Shown here: positions 8,732-17,148 of the stretch, in pieces
Layout of the letters: every line of letters starts with the position of its first letter
Numbering within the stretch: the first letter of the stretch is position 1
From: Chloroflexota bacterium
GTDB lineage: Bacteria > Chloroflexota > Dehalococcoidia > Lucifugimonadales > UBA3495
Direction: 5' to 3'
NCBI GenBank assembly: GCA_022573285.1
Contig: JACZUF010000020.1
Location: 1-52,118, forward strand
Length of the DNA: 52,118 nt
Position numbers and translations under genes: made by a program
The notes under the pieces: model-generated
The model's input: only the letters and a program-made list of their open reading frames with translations
Databases searched by the model: none
What the model was told of the DNA's origin: nothing

Positions 8732-8749
8732 CCCCGATCAGAATCGGGG
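8732..8749. promoter_or_regulatory. CCCCGAT hairpin in front of the cysteine desulfurase gene
   Basis: CCCCGAT and ATCGGGG flank the 4-nt loop CAGA, ending 22 nt before the ATG at 8771. It could be a 5' leader structure. Similar CCCGAT/ATCGGG palindromes occur at 11898-11913 and inside the 26728-26775 hairpin, so it may instead be one copy of a dispersed palindrome. A possible -10 box TAAAAT lies near 8704. Confidence 0.35.
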
Positions 8750-8770
8750 TCGATGTAGATACGGATAAAC

Positions 8771-9964
8771 ATGACGGTTGAAGGCACAGTCTATCTGGAC
8801 CATGCAGGCACGACGCCCCTGGACCCCAAGGTCCTGGAGGCCATGGTCCCCTATTTTAGTCAACGCTTCGGCAACCCTTCCAGTCTCCACTCGGTGGGCC
8901 AAGAGGCCCGTTACGCCCTGGACGAGGCCCGGGAAAGGGTGGCCGGCGTGCTCAACTGCCGCCCCAGAGAGGTGGTTTTCACCGCCGGCGGGACCGAGTC
9001 GGACAACGCCGCCGTCCACGGCGTCGCCACCGCCCTCCACGAAACGGGTAACCACGTCATAACTTCCAGTGTGGAGCACCATGCGGTGCTGCATTCCTGC
9101 CAGAACCTGGAATCCCAGGGCTTTGAGGTCACCTACCTGCCGGTGGATGCCGCTGGCATGGTGCAACCGGAAGTGGTGTACAACGCCATCAACGAGCGCA
9201 CCACCCTGGTGACCATCATGTACGGCAATAACGAGATCGGGACCATAAACCCCATCTCCGAGATATCCAAGTCCATCAAGAAGCGGGCCGAAGAGTTGTC
9301 CCGCACCATCGTATTCCACACCGACGCGGTGCAGGCCGCCGGGTACCTTGGGCTGGACGTGGCTGAATTGGGGGTCGATCTGCTGAGCCTGTCCGGGCAC
9401 AAGTTTCACGGCCCCAAAGGCACCGGCGTGCTTTACATAAAGCGGGGCACGGCCTATCTGCCGCTGATCCACGGCGGAGGACAAGAAAGGGAACGCCGCT
9501 CCGGCACCGAGAACATACCGGGGATCATCGGCCTGTCCCTGGCCCTGGAAGCGGCCAACTCCACTAGGGAGGAGACCAGCAAACGCTGCGCCGCGCTCAG
9601 GGACCGGATCATCGAAGCGGTGTTGGAGCAGATACCGGGCACCCGCCTCAACGGCCACGCCACCCAACGGCTGCCCAACAACGCCAATTTCTCCTTCACC
9701 GGAGTGGAAGGGGAACCCATCCTGCTTGGCCTGGACATGGCCGGGATCGCCGCTTCCAGCGGCAGCGCCTGCAGTTCGGGCTCACTGGAGCCCTCCCACG
9801 TTCTGTTGGCCCTGGGCCAATCGGCCGAGACCGCCCGCGGCAGTCTCAGGCTCACCCTGGGCCGGGACAACACGGAAGAGGAAGTGGAATACCTGCTGGA
9901 AGTATTGGTGGACTTGGTCCAGCGTCTGCGCCTGTTGCCCAGTCTGACCACGGCCGGCTCTTGA
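8771..9964 (+). CDS. Cysteine desulfurase (NifS/IscS class)
   Basis: This 397-residue PLP enzyme takes sulfur from cysteine for Fe-S clusters or thio-modification. The PLP lysine lies in [13 protein letters not shown] (K211) and the persulfide-forming Cys in [13 protein letters not shown] (C334), the long-loop class I arrangement; TAGGTESDN is at 72-80. The start [10 protein letters not shown] is typical. No IscU, IscR or thiI neighbour is present, so the acceptor is unknown. It could serve the many Rieske proteins and the LutB cluster in this region, but that is inference. Confidence 0.92.
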   Translation: MTVEGTVYLDHAGTTPLDPKVLEAMVPYFSQRFGNPSSLHSVGQEARYALDEARERVAGVLNCRPREVVFTAGGTESDNAAVHGVATALHETGNHVITSSVEHHAVLHSCQNLESQGFEVTYLPVDAAGMVQPEVVYNAINERTTLVTIMYGNNEIGTINPISEISKSIKKRAEELSRTIVFHTDAVQAAGYLGLDVAELGVDLLSLSGHKFHGPKGTGVLYIKRGTAYLPLIHGGGQERERRSGTENIPGIIGLSLALEAANSTREETSKRCAALRDRIIEAVLEQIPGTRLNGHATQRLPNNANFSFTGVEGEPILLGLDMAGIAASSGSACSSGSLEPSHVLLALGQSAETARGSLRLTLGRDNTEEEVEYLLEVLVDLVQRLRLLPSLTTAGS

Positions 9965-10012
9965 ACCGACTATTGCTGCCAATGGCGAATTTCCCTCGGT
10001 CCCGCCTGCCAG

Positions 10013-10861
10013 ATGGCCCCACTTGACCGGAGAGCCGGCTTGATATCTAAGCGCTCGTTCTTTTGGCTCCTTCTGGTGTTGACGCCCTTTTTGATTGCGG
10101 CGTGCAGCAGCACGTCGAGCGCGCTGGGCCAAAACCACTTGGGCCGCATCCTGAATTTGACCGTGTTGGAGATGGACCGCACCGACGAACTCCGTTACTC
10201 GACAATCGACCCCTCCGACGTGATCCGCAAATGGCGGATTCAGCCCTCCGCGGAAGGACTGGAGTTGCTGTTGATCCGCTTCAAGGTTGAGAACCATATC
10301 GCCGTGAAAGCTGTGTTCGTGGCCGACCAGCGGGCGGTAATCCTGAGGGGTTTCGTCCAGAACGACTACCGTCCCCTCAGCATCAACGACACGGTATATC
10401 TGGACTGGCGCGGTCAGGCGGACGCCACGGTGACGCTGGTAGGGAGTGAATGCCTGGGCGACGCTAGACTGGTCGTGAACGCCGGTACCAACGTTCGGTG
10501 GACCAACGATGGGGACACGGGATCGGTTATCCAGTTCGGCCCCGGCGTACTGCCTGAATTGGGTGCTGACCCGGTCCAGATCGCGCCGGGAGGGTCGGTC
10601 TCCCACCATTTTGGCCAACCTGGGACATTTGATTACCAGTGCGGCGGCGGGGACGAGCCGCTAGAGCCAAAACAGGTCCTGGTGGAGGACGCCGATTCGG
10701 TCCGGGGCAAGGGGGAGAACAACATCCTCTTTCTGGACGGCCCCTTTGTGCTGCTGAAGGGGTTCCAGATTGACGGCTGGATGGTCTTCGAGGTCCCGAT
10801 AGGGACCAAGATCCGCGACCTGCGCTGGCGGGCCGGGGACAGCATCACAATCCGGTTCTGA
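10013..10861 (+). CDS. Lipoprotein with a cupredoxin-like segment, function unknown
   Basis: The 282-residue protein has a lipoprotein signal peptide: basic n-region LISKRS, hydrophobic FFWLLLVLTPFLIAA and the lipobox LIAAC at about residues 31-35. The mature part starts with a beta-rich module (ILNLTVLEMDRTDELRY and LELLLIRFKVENH). A segment at about 145-225 has the rhythm of blue-copper proteins (VNAGTNVRWTNDG, then IAPGGSVSHHFGQPGTFDYQ followed by C). The usual His after the WTN loop is absent (SVIQF) and the C-terminal copper loop is GGGDEP, so copper binding in the normal way is unlikely. The tail (FEVPIGTKIRDLRWRAGD) returns to the first module, suggesting an insertion of one fold in another. 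An internal TTG near 10040 is an alternative start. Confidence 0.6.
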   Translation: MAPLDRRAGLISKRSFFWLLLVLTPFLIAACSSTSSALGQNHLGRILNLTVLEMDRTDELRYSTIDPSDVIRKWRIQPSAEGLELLLIRFKVENHIAVKAVFVADQRAVILRGFVQNDYRPLSINDTVYLDWRGQADATVTLVGSECLGDARLVVNAGTNVRWTNDGDTGSVIQFGPGVLPELGADPVQIAPGGSVSHHFGQPGTFDYQCGGGDEPLEPKQVLVEDADSVRGKGENNILFLDGPFVLLKGFQIDGWMVFEVPIGTKIRDLRWRAGDSITIRF

Positions 10862-10978
10862 CCGGTCTTTACCTGGTTCCTACTTCCCCTTTGAATCCTC
10901 TCTAACCGGCTGTCTTCATCCCGGCCATCTCCGTTGGCGGCGGGTTAGAATCTAGGTCATATCTGGCTGGGAGCGTCT

Positions 10979-11614
10979 ATGCGCCGGTATTTGGACATAC
11001 TGGTCTTCGGCGGGGAGAGGAGGGGGGCACAGAGCGCTCCGCCTCCCGTGTGGCGCCGGCTATTCCACGTGGTCGCCGGGTCTTCCATCCCCCTGACCGG
11101 CATCTTCCTATCCGAGACGGCCATGATCTGGGCCCTTTCTTTCCTGGCTGCGGGTGGGTTGGCCCTGGACCTAGTACGGTTCAGGGTGGAGTGGCTGAAC
11201 CGGCTGTTTACCCGCTGGATGGCGCCGCTCCTGAAGCAGGATGAGGCGGCCCATATCACCGGGGCAACCTATATGCTCGTCGCTGCCCTGCTGGTTTACG
11301 TGCTCTATGGCAAAGAGGTGGCCATCCCGGTCATGTTCTTCCTGTCCCTCGGCGACCCGGCGGCGGCACTGGTGGGACGCCGCATGCCCGGCCCACGGAT
11401 ACGGGGCAAGTCTCCCCTGGGGACGTTGGCGTTCATCGGCGTTGGGGCCGGCGCCGCGGCGGTGCTGATCGCGGCCAACGGCATCGACCACCATTGGGCC
11501 ATTTGGGTCGGGGCCGCAGTGGCTGGAACGGTGGAACTTGCGTCGGTCCCGCCGGATGACAACCTGGCTATACCGCTCCTGGCGGGCACGGCTATGCATT
11601 TCCTGGGAGTCTAA
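10979..11614 (+). CDS. Dolichol/phytol-kinase-like integral membrane protein
   Basis: The protein is 211 residues with about six membrane helices. The motifs LGDPAAALVGRRMPG, GKSPLGTLAF and the C-terminal PPDDNLAIPLLAG match the CTP-dependent dolichol kinase/phytol kinase and phosphatidate-cytidylyltransferase-like superfamily, where the Asp-rich and GKS-GT segments bind CTP-Mg. Substrate is not predictable; prenol or phytol phosphorylation and diacylglycerol chemistry are both possible. The ATG at 10979 has GGGAGCG 5 nt upstream. It stands alone, 117 nt after the lipoprotein gene, and ends before a repeat-rich gap. Confidence 0.72.
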   Translation: MRRYLDILVFGGERRGAQSAPPPVWRRLFHVVAGSSIPLTGIFLSETAMIWALSFLAAGGLALDLVRFRVEWLNRLFTRWMAPLLKQDEAAHITGATYMLVAALLVYVLYGKEVAIPVMFFLSLGDPAAALVGRRMPGPRIRGKSPLGTLAFIGVGAGAAAVLIAANGIDHHWAIWVGAAVAGTVELASVPPDDNLAIPLLAGTAMHFLGV

Positions 11615-11689
11615 GTTTGGACGCTAAGCGGCCCATTTAGGTGAAATTGACGAATAGGATTTTACCCCGACTCTAACTCTCCCGCTGGA

Positions 11690-11950
11690 GGGTGAAAGAA
11701 ATAATCCCTTCCCCCGAACCAGGGGCTTGCCTCAACAATGTCATTCTGAGGCGTCAGCCGAAGAATCTCGTCGCCACTGAAGCGACACTGACCAAGAACA
11801 AAGAGACCCCTCGCTACGCTCGGGGTGACAAAGTTGGGGCGACGTGCCGCTATTAGCACTTTTGAGGCAAAGACACGCCCGGGGGAAGGTTAGGTCCCCC
11901 GATGCATCGGGGAGACTCACGACAGAGTCGGAGATGGGGGCGTTGCGCAC
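11690..11950 (-). repeat. Dispersed composite repeat, copy 1 (inverted relative to 16850-17070)
   Basis: No gene is visible in the gap 11615-11976. It contains GTCATTCTGAG (about 11740), GAAGAATCTCGTCG, GCTACGCTCGGGGTGACAAA (about 11814-11833), TTTTGAGGCAAAG, GGTTAGGTCC, the 16-bp perfect palindrome CCCCGATGCATCGGGG (11898-11913) and GACTCACGACAGAGTCGGAG with ATGGGGGC. All but the palindrome recur in the same order on the opposite strand at 16850-17070. Such CATTCTGAG / CGCTCGGGGTGAC repeats look like non-coding mobile repeats. Confidence 0.75.
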
Positions 11951-11976
11951 CCCATCAAATCCATCTGGTCCCGGCG

Positions 11977-13335
11977 CTAGGCGGCCCCGTCGAACTCCGT
12001 TACTTCCGCCCGCTCCCGCTGGAACTTGATATAGGCCTGCTTGGTCATGGCCGGCCGGTGATTGGACTTCACCTCTTTGGCCCGTTTGGCGCCGTCGGCC
12101 AGCAGGTCGATGACCACCATGGCCATGATCTTGGCCGGTACGATCACCGCCGACTCATAGTCGGTGATGACGTATTCCTTGCTGTGTCCCGGCCCGGAGG
12201 CCCCGGAGGTGTAGGGATGGCAGGCCGGAATCAGGTGGCTCAGGTCCCCCATGTCGGTGGAACCGCCCCGGTTGCGGCGGGCCGGCATCACCACGGTGGC
12301 ATGTTCGCCCAACAGTCCCACCGCGCTCCGCCGGAAGATGTCCTGCAGTTTGGCGTCGTGGCGCATGGGCAGGTAACCCGGAATGGTGGTGATCTTCACC
12401 GACGCGCCGACGGCCAAGGCCCCGGCCCGGAAACAACGGTCCACCGCCAAAGAATTTTCCACCACCATCTTGGGAGTGGCTGAGCGGACCCGCCACTCCA
12501 GCCTTACGTCGGAAGGAACGGCGCTGACCGCCTCGCCGCCCTTGGTCATGATGCCGTGGATGCGGACGGTGTCCTCGCCCCGGTGGGTCTCCCGGAGCGC
12601 GTTGATGGCCTGGATGGCGAAGGACGCTGCGTTCAAGGCGTTGACGCCCAGATGGGGCATGCTGCCGGCATGGGCCCCGCGGCCGGTGTATCTAACAAAC
12701 TTCACCACGTGGCCGTTGCTGGTGCCGCCCATGGCGAATTTCCGCTCGCCCATGTCGCTGGCGGTGTGGCACATCATGGCGATGTCCACGTCATCGAACT
12801 TGCCCAGCCGGATCAGTTCCTGTTTTCCGCCCAGGAACTCCAACTTGCCCTGCTCACGCATCTCCAGCCGTTGTTCGACCTCGATGAATTCCTCGGCGGG
12901 CACGGCGAAGGGCACGATCTCCCCGGAGAGTTGGGCCACGACCTCAGGGGTCAGCAGTCCGATGGTGGCCCCCAGCATCATGCCGATCTGGCAATGGTGT
13001 CCGCAGGCATGGGCCGCCCCGGTTTCGGGGTCGGCGTCGGGGTGTTCGGTCACCACCAGGGAGTCCAGTTCGCCGATCACGGCCACGGTGGGGCCGGGGC
13101 CGGCGCCGCCCGGAATGCGGCCCTTCAGTCCGGTGAGGGCCAGTCCTTGCTCGTAGCGGATGCCAAGTTCCTGGAATTTCTGGGCGACCAACTGGGCGGT
13201 CTTGGTCTCCCGGAACCCGGCCTCGGGGTTGGCCAGCACCTGCTGGGCCACGCCCACGATCTCCTCCTTGCGCTTTTCGATGGTCTCGCAGGCCCGTTGT
13301 TTGAGCTCTTCGACTGAAAGGGTAGGTGTGGTCAT
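11977..13335 (-). CDS. M20-family amidohydrolase (AbgB-like), copy 2 of a tandem pair
   Basis: The 452-residue metal-dependent amidohydrolase shows HACGHHCQIGMMLGA near residues 108-122 and PAEEFIEVEQR near 165-175, the two zinc-binding regions of the M20/aminoacylase-AbgB group. The C-terminal GSTDMGDLSHLIP and GHSKEY carry the last ligand His. The dimerisation domain (GRGAHAGSMPHLGVNALNAA) is in the middle. These enzymes hydrolyse N-acyl or N-aminobenzoyl amino acids and related amides. Only 3 nt separate it from its upstream paralogue, with which it shares most motifs, so both are probably expressed together and arose by tandem duplication. It ends next to a dispersed repeat. Confidence 0.85.
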   Translation of the reverse strand: MTTPTLSVEELKQRACETIEKRKEEIVGVAQQVLANPEAGFRETKTAQLVAQKFQELGIRYEQGLALTGLKGRIPGGAGPGPTVAVIGELDSLVVTEHPDADPETGAAHACGHHCQIGMMLGATIGLLTPEVVAQLSGEIVPFAVPAEEFIEVEQRLEMREQGKLEFLGGKQELIRLGKFDDVDIAMMCHTASDMGERKFAMGGTSNGHVVKFVRYTGRGAHAGSMPHLGVNALNAASFAIQAINALRETHRGEDTVRIHGIMTKGGEAVSAVPSDVRLEWRVRSATPKMVVENSLAVDRCFRAGALAVGASVKITTIPGYLPMRHDAKLQDIFRRSAVGLLGEHATVVMPARRNRGGSTDMGDLSHLIPACHPYTSGASGPGHSKEYVITDYESAVIVPAKIMAMVVIDLLADGAKRAKEVKSNHRPAMTKQAYIKFQRERAEVTEFDGAA

Positions 13336-13338
13336 GGG

Positions 13339-14670
13339 TTAGGCGCCCTCGAAAAGCTCTTCCGAGGCCAGTCCACGCATGAATTTCAGGTATTCTCCGA
13401 CGGACATGTCCGGGCGCTGCCCTCCCACGATGCTGTTGCCCTGGGACGCGCCGTCGCCCAGCAGGTCGATGGCGGTGTAGGCCAGGGCTTTGGCCCCCTT
13501 GATCACCGCCAGGCCGTAGTCCTCTATGACGTAGGTTGCGCTGTGGCTAAGGCCGGTGGCCCCGCCCACATAGGGGTGGATGGTGGGCATCAGATGGCTG
13601 ATGTCGCCCATGTCCGTGGAGCCGGTGCGGTGCTCCACGTAGCCAACGTTCTCTTCTCCCACCAAGCTGGCGGCGTTGGCGCGGAATACCTCCGCCATGG
13701 CCTTGTTCTGTTGCAGGGGCATGTAACCGGGAATGGTCTGAATCTTGACCTGGGCGCCCACCGCCATGGCCCCGGCTTTCAGCGCCCGGTCCACCTTGGC
13801 GTTGGCGTCCATGATGGCCTCCAGGGTTCGGCCCCGGACGAAGGTCTCCATCCTCACGTCGGCGGGCACCGCGCTCACCGCTTCGCCGCCCTTGGTGATG
13901 ATGGGATGGACGCGGATGCTGTCCTCGTCCCGGAAGGTCTCGCGGTTGAAGTTGATGGCGGTCATGGCCATGGTGGCGGCGTTCAGGGCGTTTATGCCCA
14001 GATGCGGGGCGCCGCCGGCGTGGCTGGCCCGGCCGATGAACTGGATGCGCTTGGCCACCGCGCCGTTGTTGGTGTTGCTGATGCACATCAGCTTTTCGGC
14101 GGGGTTGCTGGTGGTGTGGAGCATCATGGCCAGGTTGACGTCGTCGAATTCTCCCAGGCGGACCATCTCCGCTTTGCCGCCCAGGAACTCGATCTTTCCC
14201 TGCCGGCGCAGCCCGTCCCGGAATTCGATCTCGATGTATTCCTCGGCTGGGACCGCCATGAAGGCGATGCGCCCCGACAGTGATTCCAGGACGTCGGACT
14301 GGGTGAGAGCCGTGGCCGCGCCCAGCATCATGGCTATCTGGCAATGGTGCCCGCAGGCGTGGGCCGCGCCCGTGTCCGGGTCGGCATGGGGATGCTCGGC
14401 GACGATCAGAGAGTCCATCTCTCCCAGTATCGCCAAGGTCGGTCCGGCGGTCCCGCCCAAGGCGTCGGCCCGCACCCCGGTCACGGCCAACCCGTTCCTG
14501 GGCTGCAGTCTCAATTCGCCAAACTTCTCGGCCACCAGCCTGGCGGTCTTGAGCTCCCGGAATCCGGGTTCGGGGTTCTTGAGTATGGTCCGGGCCAGAG
14601 CGATGAGTTCATCGGCCTTGGAATCGATGATTTCCGCTGCCCGGCGTTTCAGGTCCTCTTTCGAGGGCAT
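13339..14670 (-). CDS. M20-family amidohydrolase (AbgB-like), copy 1 of a tandem pair
   Basis: Starting at the ATG at 14670, preceded by GGAG 8 nt upstream, the protein is 443 residues beginning MPSKEDLKRRAAEIIDSKAD. Metal-binding motifs are HACGHHCQIAMMLGA, PAEEYIEIEFR and GSTDMGDISHLMP, and the dimerisation segment is GRASHAGGAPHLGINALNAA. The final HSATYVIEDYG corresponds to HSKEYVITDYE in the second copy. It differs from its neighbour mainly in the substrate-facing lid. A longer in-frame start at 14712 lacks a ribosome site. Hydrolysis of an N-acyl amino acid or similar amide is the likely reaction; the divergent gene is a glycerate kinase, which gives no clear hint. Confidence 0.85.
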   Translation of the reverse strand: MPSKEDLKRRAAEIIDSKADELIALARTILKNPEPGFRELKTARLVAEKFGELRLQPRNGLAVTGVRADALGGTAGPTLAILGEMDSLIVAEHPHADPDTGAAHACGHHCQIAMMLGAATALTQSDVLESLSGRIAFMAVPAEEYIEIEFRDGLRRQGKIEFLGGKAEMVRLGEFDDVNLAMMLHTTSNPAEKLMCISNTNNGAVAKRIQFIGRASHAGGAPHLGINALNAATMAMTAINFNRETFRDEDSIRVHPIITKGGEAVSAVPADVRMETFVRGRTLEAIMDANAKVDRALKAGAMAVGAQVKIQTIPGYMPLQQNKAMAEVFRANAASLVGEENVGYVEHRTGSTDMGDISHLMPTIHPYVGGATGLSHSATYVIEDYGLAVIKGAKALAYTAIDLLGDGASQGNSIVGGQRPDMSVGEYLKFMRGLASEELFEGA

Positions 14671-14796
14671 TGGGCAATCTCCAATCAAGCCGCGCCCCAG
14701 TTGATTTCCCAAGTTGGGTTCCGAGGCAGCGGTTTAGCGATTTTGCCTGCGGCTTCGATTGTAACAAAGGCCGCCTGGGATGGGTATCCCGGAGTG

Positions 14797-14802
14797 TATA
14801 AT
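14797..14802 (+). promoter_or_regulatory. Possible -10 box of the glycerate kinase gene
   Basis: A perfect TATAAT stands 69 nt before the glycerate kinase start, within GTGTATAATGG. No good -35 hexamer is found at 16-18 nt upstream (the sequence there is close to GCCTGG), so the site is only suggestive and could rely on an activator. Confidence 0.3.
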
Positions 14803-14870
14803 GGCCGGGCTGTGGATGGGCCTTGGTCCAGGCTCAATTCCCACCCGCCTCAATCTTGCCGGATACCCTT

Positions 14871-16031
14871 ATGAAGATAGTTATCGCCCCTCAGGGATTC
14901 AAAGGAGGAATCTCCGGTCTCGAAGCCGCCCAGGCCATCGCCCGGGGGGTTCTAGCCGCCGTTCCCGATGCTGAGACCGTGTTGCTTCCCGTGGCCGACG
15001 GCGGCGACGGGACGCTGCACGCCCTGGTGGACGCCACCGGAGGCGAGATATTCACCAGCACGGTGACCGGGCCGATCAACCAACAGGTGGAGGCCCAGTG
15101 GGGAGTCATGGGCGACGGCCGCACCGCCGTGATCGAGATGGCCAGGGCCTCGGGGTTGTCCATGGTGCCGGCCCGCCGGCGCAACCCCAAGGTGACCACC
15201 ACTTTGGGGACCGGCGAGATCCTGAAAGAGGCATTGCAGCGGGGCTACAGCAGGGTGATCGTCGGCCTGGGTGGCAGCGCCACCAACGATGGCGGGGCCG
15301 GGATGGCCACCGCCTTGGGCGCGAGGTTCTTGGACTCCTCCGGCAATGCCCTGCCTTCCGGAGGCGCCGCCCTGGCGCGCTTGGACCGTATCGACACATC
15401 GGGGTTGCTGGACCGTATTGCCGGCGCGGAGATCGTCGCCGCCACCGACGTGACCAACCCTCTGTGCGGGCCCACGGGCGCGTCGGCGATATTTGGCCCC
15501 CAGAAAGGGGCGTCGAAAGAGGTGGTTGCCGAACTGGACGCCGCCCTGCTCAACTTCGCCCAAGTGGTCAAAAGGGATACGGGCCGTGATGTTTTAGACA
15601 TCCCCGGAGCGGGGGCGGCTGGCGGACTTGGGGCCGGGCTGATTGCCTTCGCCGGGGCCGAGATACAGTCCGGCATCGACATGGTCTGCCAGGTGCTGGA
15701 CTTCGACTCCCATTTGGCGGGGGCCGACCTGGTGATCACCGGAGAGGGCCGGGCCGACCGGTCCACGGTGTTCGACAAAGCCCCGGTGGGCGTGGCGCGG
15801 CATGCCAGGGCCCACGGCGTACCCACAGTGCTTCTCGCGGGCAGCCTGGGTGAGGGACACGAGGAACTTTACGAGCACGGCGTGGCCTCGGTGCTGTGCA
15901 TCTCCGACGGCGTCATGACCCTCGAGCAGGCCCTAAGCCGGACCGGAGAGATGTTGGAGGGGACGGCGGAACGGGCGGTGCGTTTGTTCTTGCTGGGAAA
16001 CGAAAAATCCCCCCTTCGCCCCCCTTTATAA
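14871..16031 (+). CDS. Glycerate kinase (GarK/GlxK family)
   Basis: This 386-residue glycerate kinase begins MKIVIAPQGFKGGISGLEAA, the typical opening (APDSFKGSLSA in relatives). It carries PVADGGDGTLHAL, GLGGSATNDGGAGMATALG and ITGEGRADRSTVFDKAPVG, all conserved in type I glycerate kinases. The product would be 2- or 3-phosphoglycerate, feeding glycolysis from glycerate. An upstream in-frame ATG at 14823 is possible but has no family similarity before residue 17. The last codons (EKSPLRPPL) and the stop are supplied by a repeat hairpin at 16005-16050, suggesting that the original C-terminus was replaced by repeat sequence. Confidence 0.9.
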   Translation: MKIVIAPQGFKGGISGLEAAQAIARGVLAAVPDAETVLLPVADGGDGTLHALVDATGGEIFTSTVTGPINQQVEAQWGVMGDGRTAVIEMARASGLSMVPARRRNPKVTTTLGTGEILKEALQRGYSRVIVGLGGSATNDGGAGMATALGARFLDSSGNALPSGGAALARLDRIDTSGLLDRIAGAEIVAATDVTNPLCGPTGASAIFGPQKGASKEVVAELDAALLNFAQVVKRDTGRDVLDIPGAGAAGGLGAGLIAFAGAEIQSGIDMVCQVLDFDSHLAGADLVITGEGRADRSTVFDKAPVGVARHARAHGVPTVLLAGSLGEGHEELYEHGVASVLCISDGVMTLEQALSRTGEMLEGTAERAVRLFLLGNEKSPLRPPL

Positions 16032-16050
16032 AGGGGGGTTGGGGGGATTT
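16005..16050. terminator. Repeat-derived hairpin at the end of the glycerate kinase gene
   Basis: AAATCCCCCC (16005-16014) pairs with GGGGGGATTT (16041-16050), enclosing CCCCCCTTTATAAAGGGGGG. The structure covers the stop codon and can form on either strand, so it could end transcription of both the glycerate kinase gene (plus) and the HEPN gene (minus). The sequence is of the AAATCCCCCC...GGGGGGATTT type of dispersed repeat; a shorter relative lies at 51765-51810. Confidence 0.6.
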
Positions 16051-16058
16051 CCTAAGCC

Positions 16059-16460
16059 CTAGACCATCCGCTCCTTGACGAACCCCATAACCTGGGTGGA
16101 AAGCTCGATTGACCGCTCCGAGTCAACCTCGTCAAAGGCCTCGGAACAGGTGCCGCTGGGCAGGAACTCCGGGTACCGGGTGATGTAGTGGTACTTGTCC
16201 AACTGCCGGGCCTCGGACTTCACGGTGTCGAACATCATGTCGAATAGCTTGGCGTCCTCGCACAGGTCCAAGAGCGAGTGGCCCCAGACGTCCTCAACCC
16301 GCTTGTGGTAAAGGTAGGCCTTGATGGCCTTTTCCGCCGCCTGTTGTCCCATGAAGCAGGCCAGGTTGTGCCGGCCGCCTTCCCGGAGATAGCGGGCGTC
16401 GTCCAAGTCTTGCTCGGCCTGGCGCAACCATCGGGCGCCCTCCGCCAGATAATCAGGCAT
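16059..16460 (-). CDS. HEPN-domain protein
   Basis: The 133-residue all-helical HEPN protein begins [20 protein letters not shown], with an upstream GGAG 7 nt from the ATG at 16460. [17 protein letters not shown] is the hallmark helix of HEPN proteins. RYPEFLPSG near residue 95 is the conserved RYP segment of this subgroup, but I see no R-x4-6-H RNase motif after it. It overlaps the upstream nucleotidyltransferase gene by 8 nt. HEPN/MNT pairs are known toxin-antitoxin systems in which MNT neutralises the HEPN RNase by AMPylation. Whether this one is an active toxin is doubtful given the missing motif. Confidence 0.8.
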   Translation of the reverse strand: MPDYLAEGARWLRQAEQDLDDARYLREGGRHNLACFMGQQAAEKAIKAYLYHKRVEDVWGHSLLDLCEDAKLFDMMFDTVKSEARQLDKYHYITRYPEFLPSGTCSEAFDEVDSERSIELSTQVMGFVKERMV

Positions 16461-16794
16461 TAAATATCTCCCGTCCCTCGCGGCACGCCTTGGCCAATGC
16501 CGGCAGTTTCTCCCGCAATTCCTCAAATTCCGCCGGCGTGTAGACCAGGGTGTCTACCTCCACCGAACTCGGCAGGTGGTAGGAGAAGAAATCGGCGCGG
16601 CGTCCGAAGGAATACTCGGTGTCGTGGACGATGACCAACTCGATCTTGGTGTCCGGTTTGTAGTCCCCGGCGGCCATGTCCCCAACCAGGATCACTTTCT
16701 CCACACCCAGGATGGGAATCATTTCCTCGATGGCCTTCAAGTCCCGCTCCAGCATCTGTTTGCGGAACTCGGAAAATCCAACGCGCATCGGCAT
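16453..16794 (-). CDS. MNT-like nucleotidyltransferase-fold protein with degenerate active site
   Basis: The 113-residue partner of the HEPN gene has the layout of minimal nucleotidyltransferases: an N-terminal helix, then strand [19 protein letters not shown], then KIELVIVHD. In active members this reads GS-x-A-R-G followed by SD-x-D-L/V. Here GS is GD, the Arg is absent and the Asp pair is replaced by TKIE, so metal binding and nucleotidyl transfer are probably lost. The C-terminus ([25 protein letters not shown]) is the usual MNT ending. It may act as a binding-only antitoxin. An 8-nt overlap with the HEPN gene supports coupled translation. Confidence 0.75.
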   Translation of the reverse strand: MPMRVGFSEFRKQMLERDLKAIEEMIPILGVEKVILVGDMAAGDYKPDTKIELVIVHDTEYSFGRRADFFSYHLPSSVEVDTLVYTPAEFEELREKLPALAKACREGREIFNA

Positions 16795-16849
16795 GTATGT
16801 TCACCTATCGGCAGGTTGGTTCGATTTCGATAATTGGGAGCGGAGTAGG

Positions 16850-17070
16850 CGGCTGCCCCCATCTCCGACTTTGTCGTGAGTCTCGACTTCGCCGGACCTA
16901 ACCTTTCCCCTGCGAGGGGCTTTGCCTCAAAATTATCCGCCGCACCTTATTTCCGGTTTGAGCGATGCTACCCATTTGTCACCCTGAGCGTAGCGAAGGG
17001 TCTGCCAAGGTGATGATTGGGAGATTCTTCGTCGCTCCGCTCCTCAGAATGACAGTTTTGAAGCAATGCC
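16850..17070 (+). repeat. Dispersed composite repeat, copy 2
   Basis: The gap 16795-17148 has no plausible gene. It carries GCCCCCATCTCCGACT + TTGTCGTGAGTC (about 16855-16883), GGACCTAACC, TTTGCCTCAAAA, GTCACCCTGAGCGTAGCGAA (16979-16998), GAGATTCTTCGTCGCTCCGC and CTCAGAATGAC. This is the reverse-complement order of the repeat at 11690-11950. The two copies enclose the M20 pair, glycerate kinase and HEPN/MNT genes. Confidence 0.75.
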
Positions 17071-17148
17071 CTCGCGGGAGGAAAGGGATCGGTTCTCCCC
17101 GGCTTTCGGGGGTCAGTCCCTATCCGCCAATCTCAGCGCAACGGGGCA

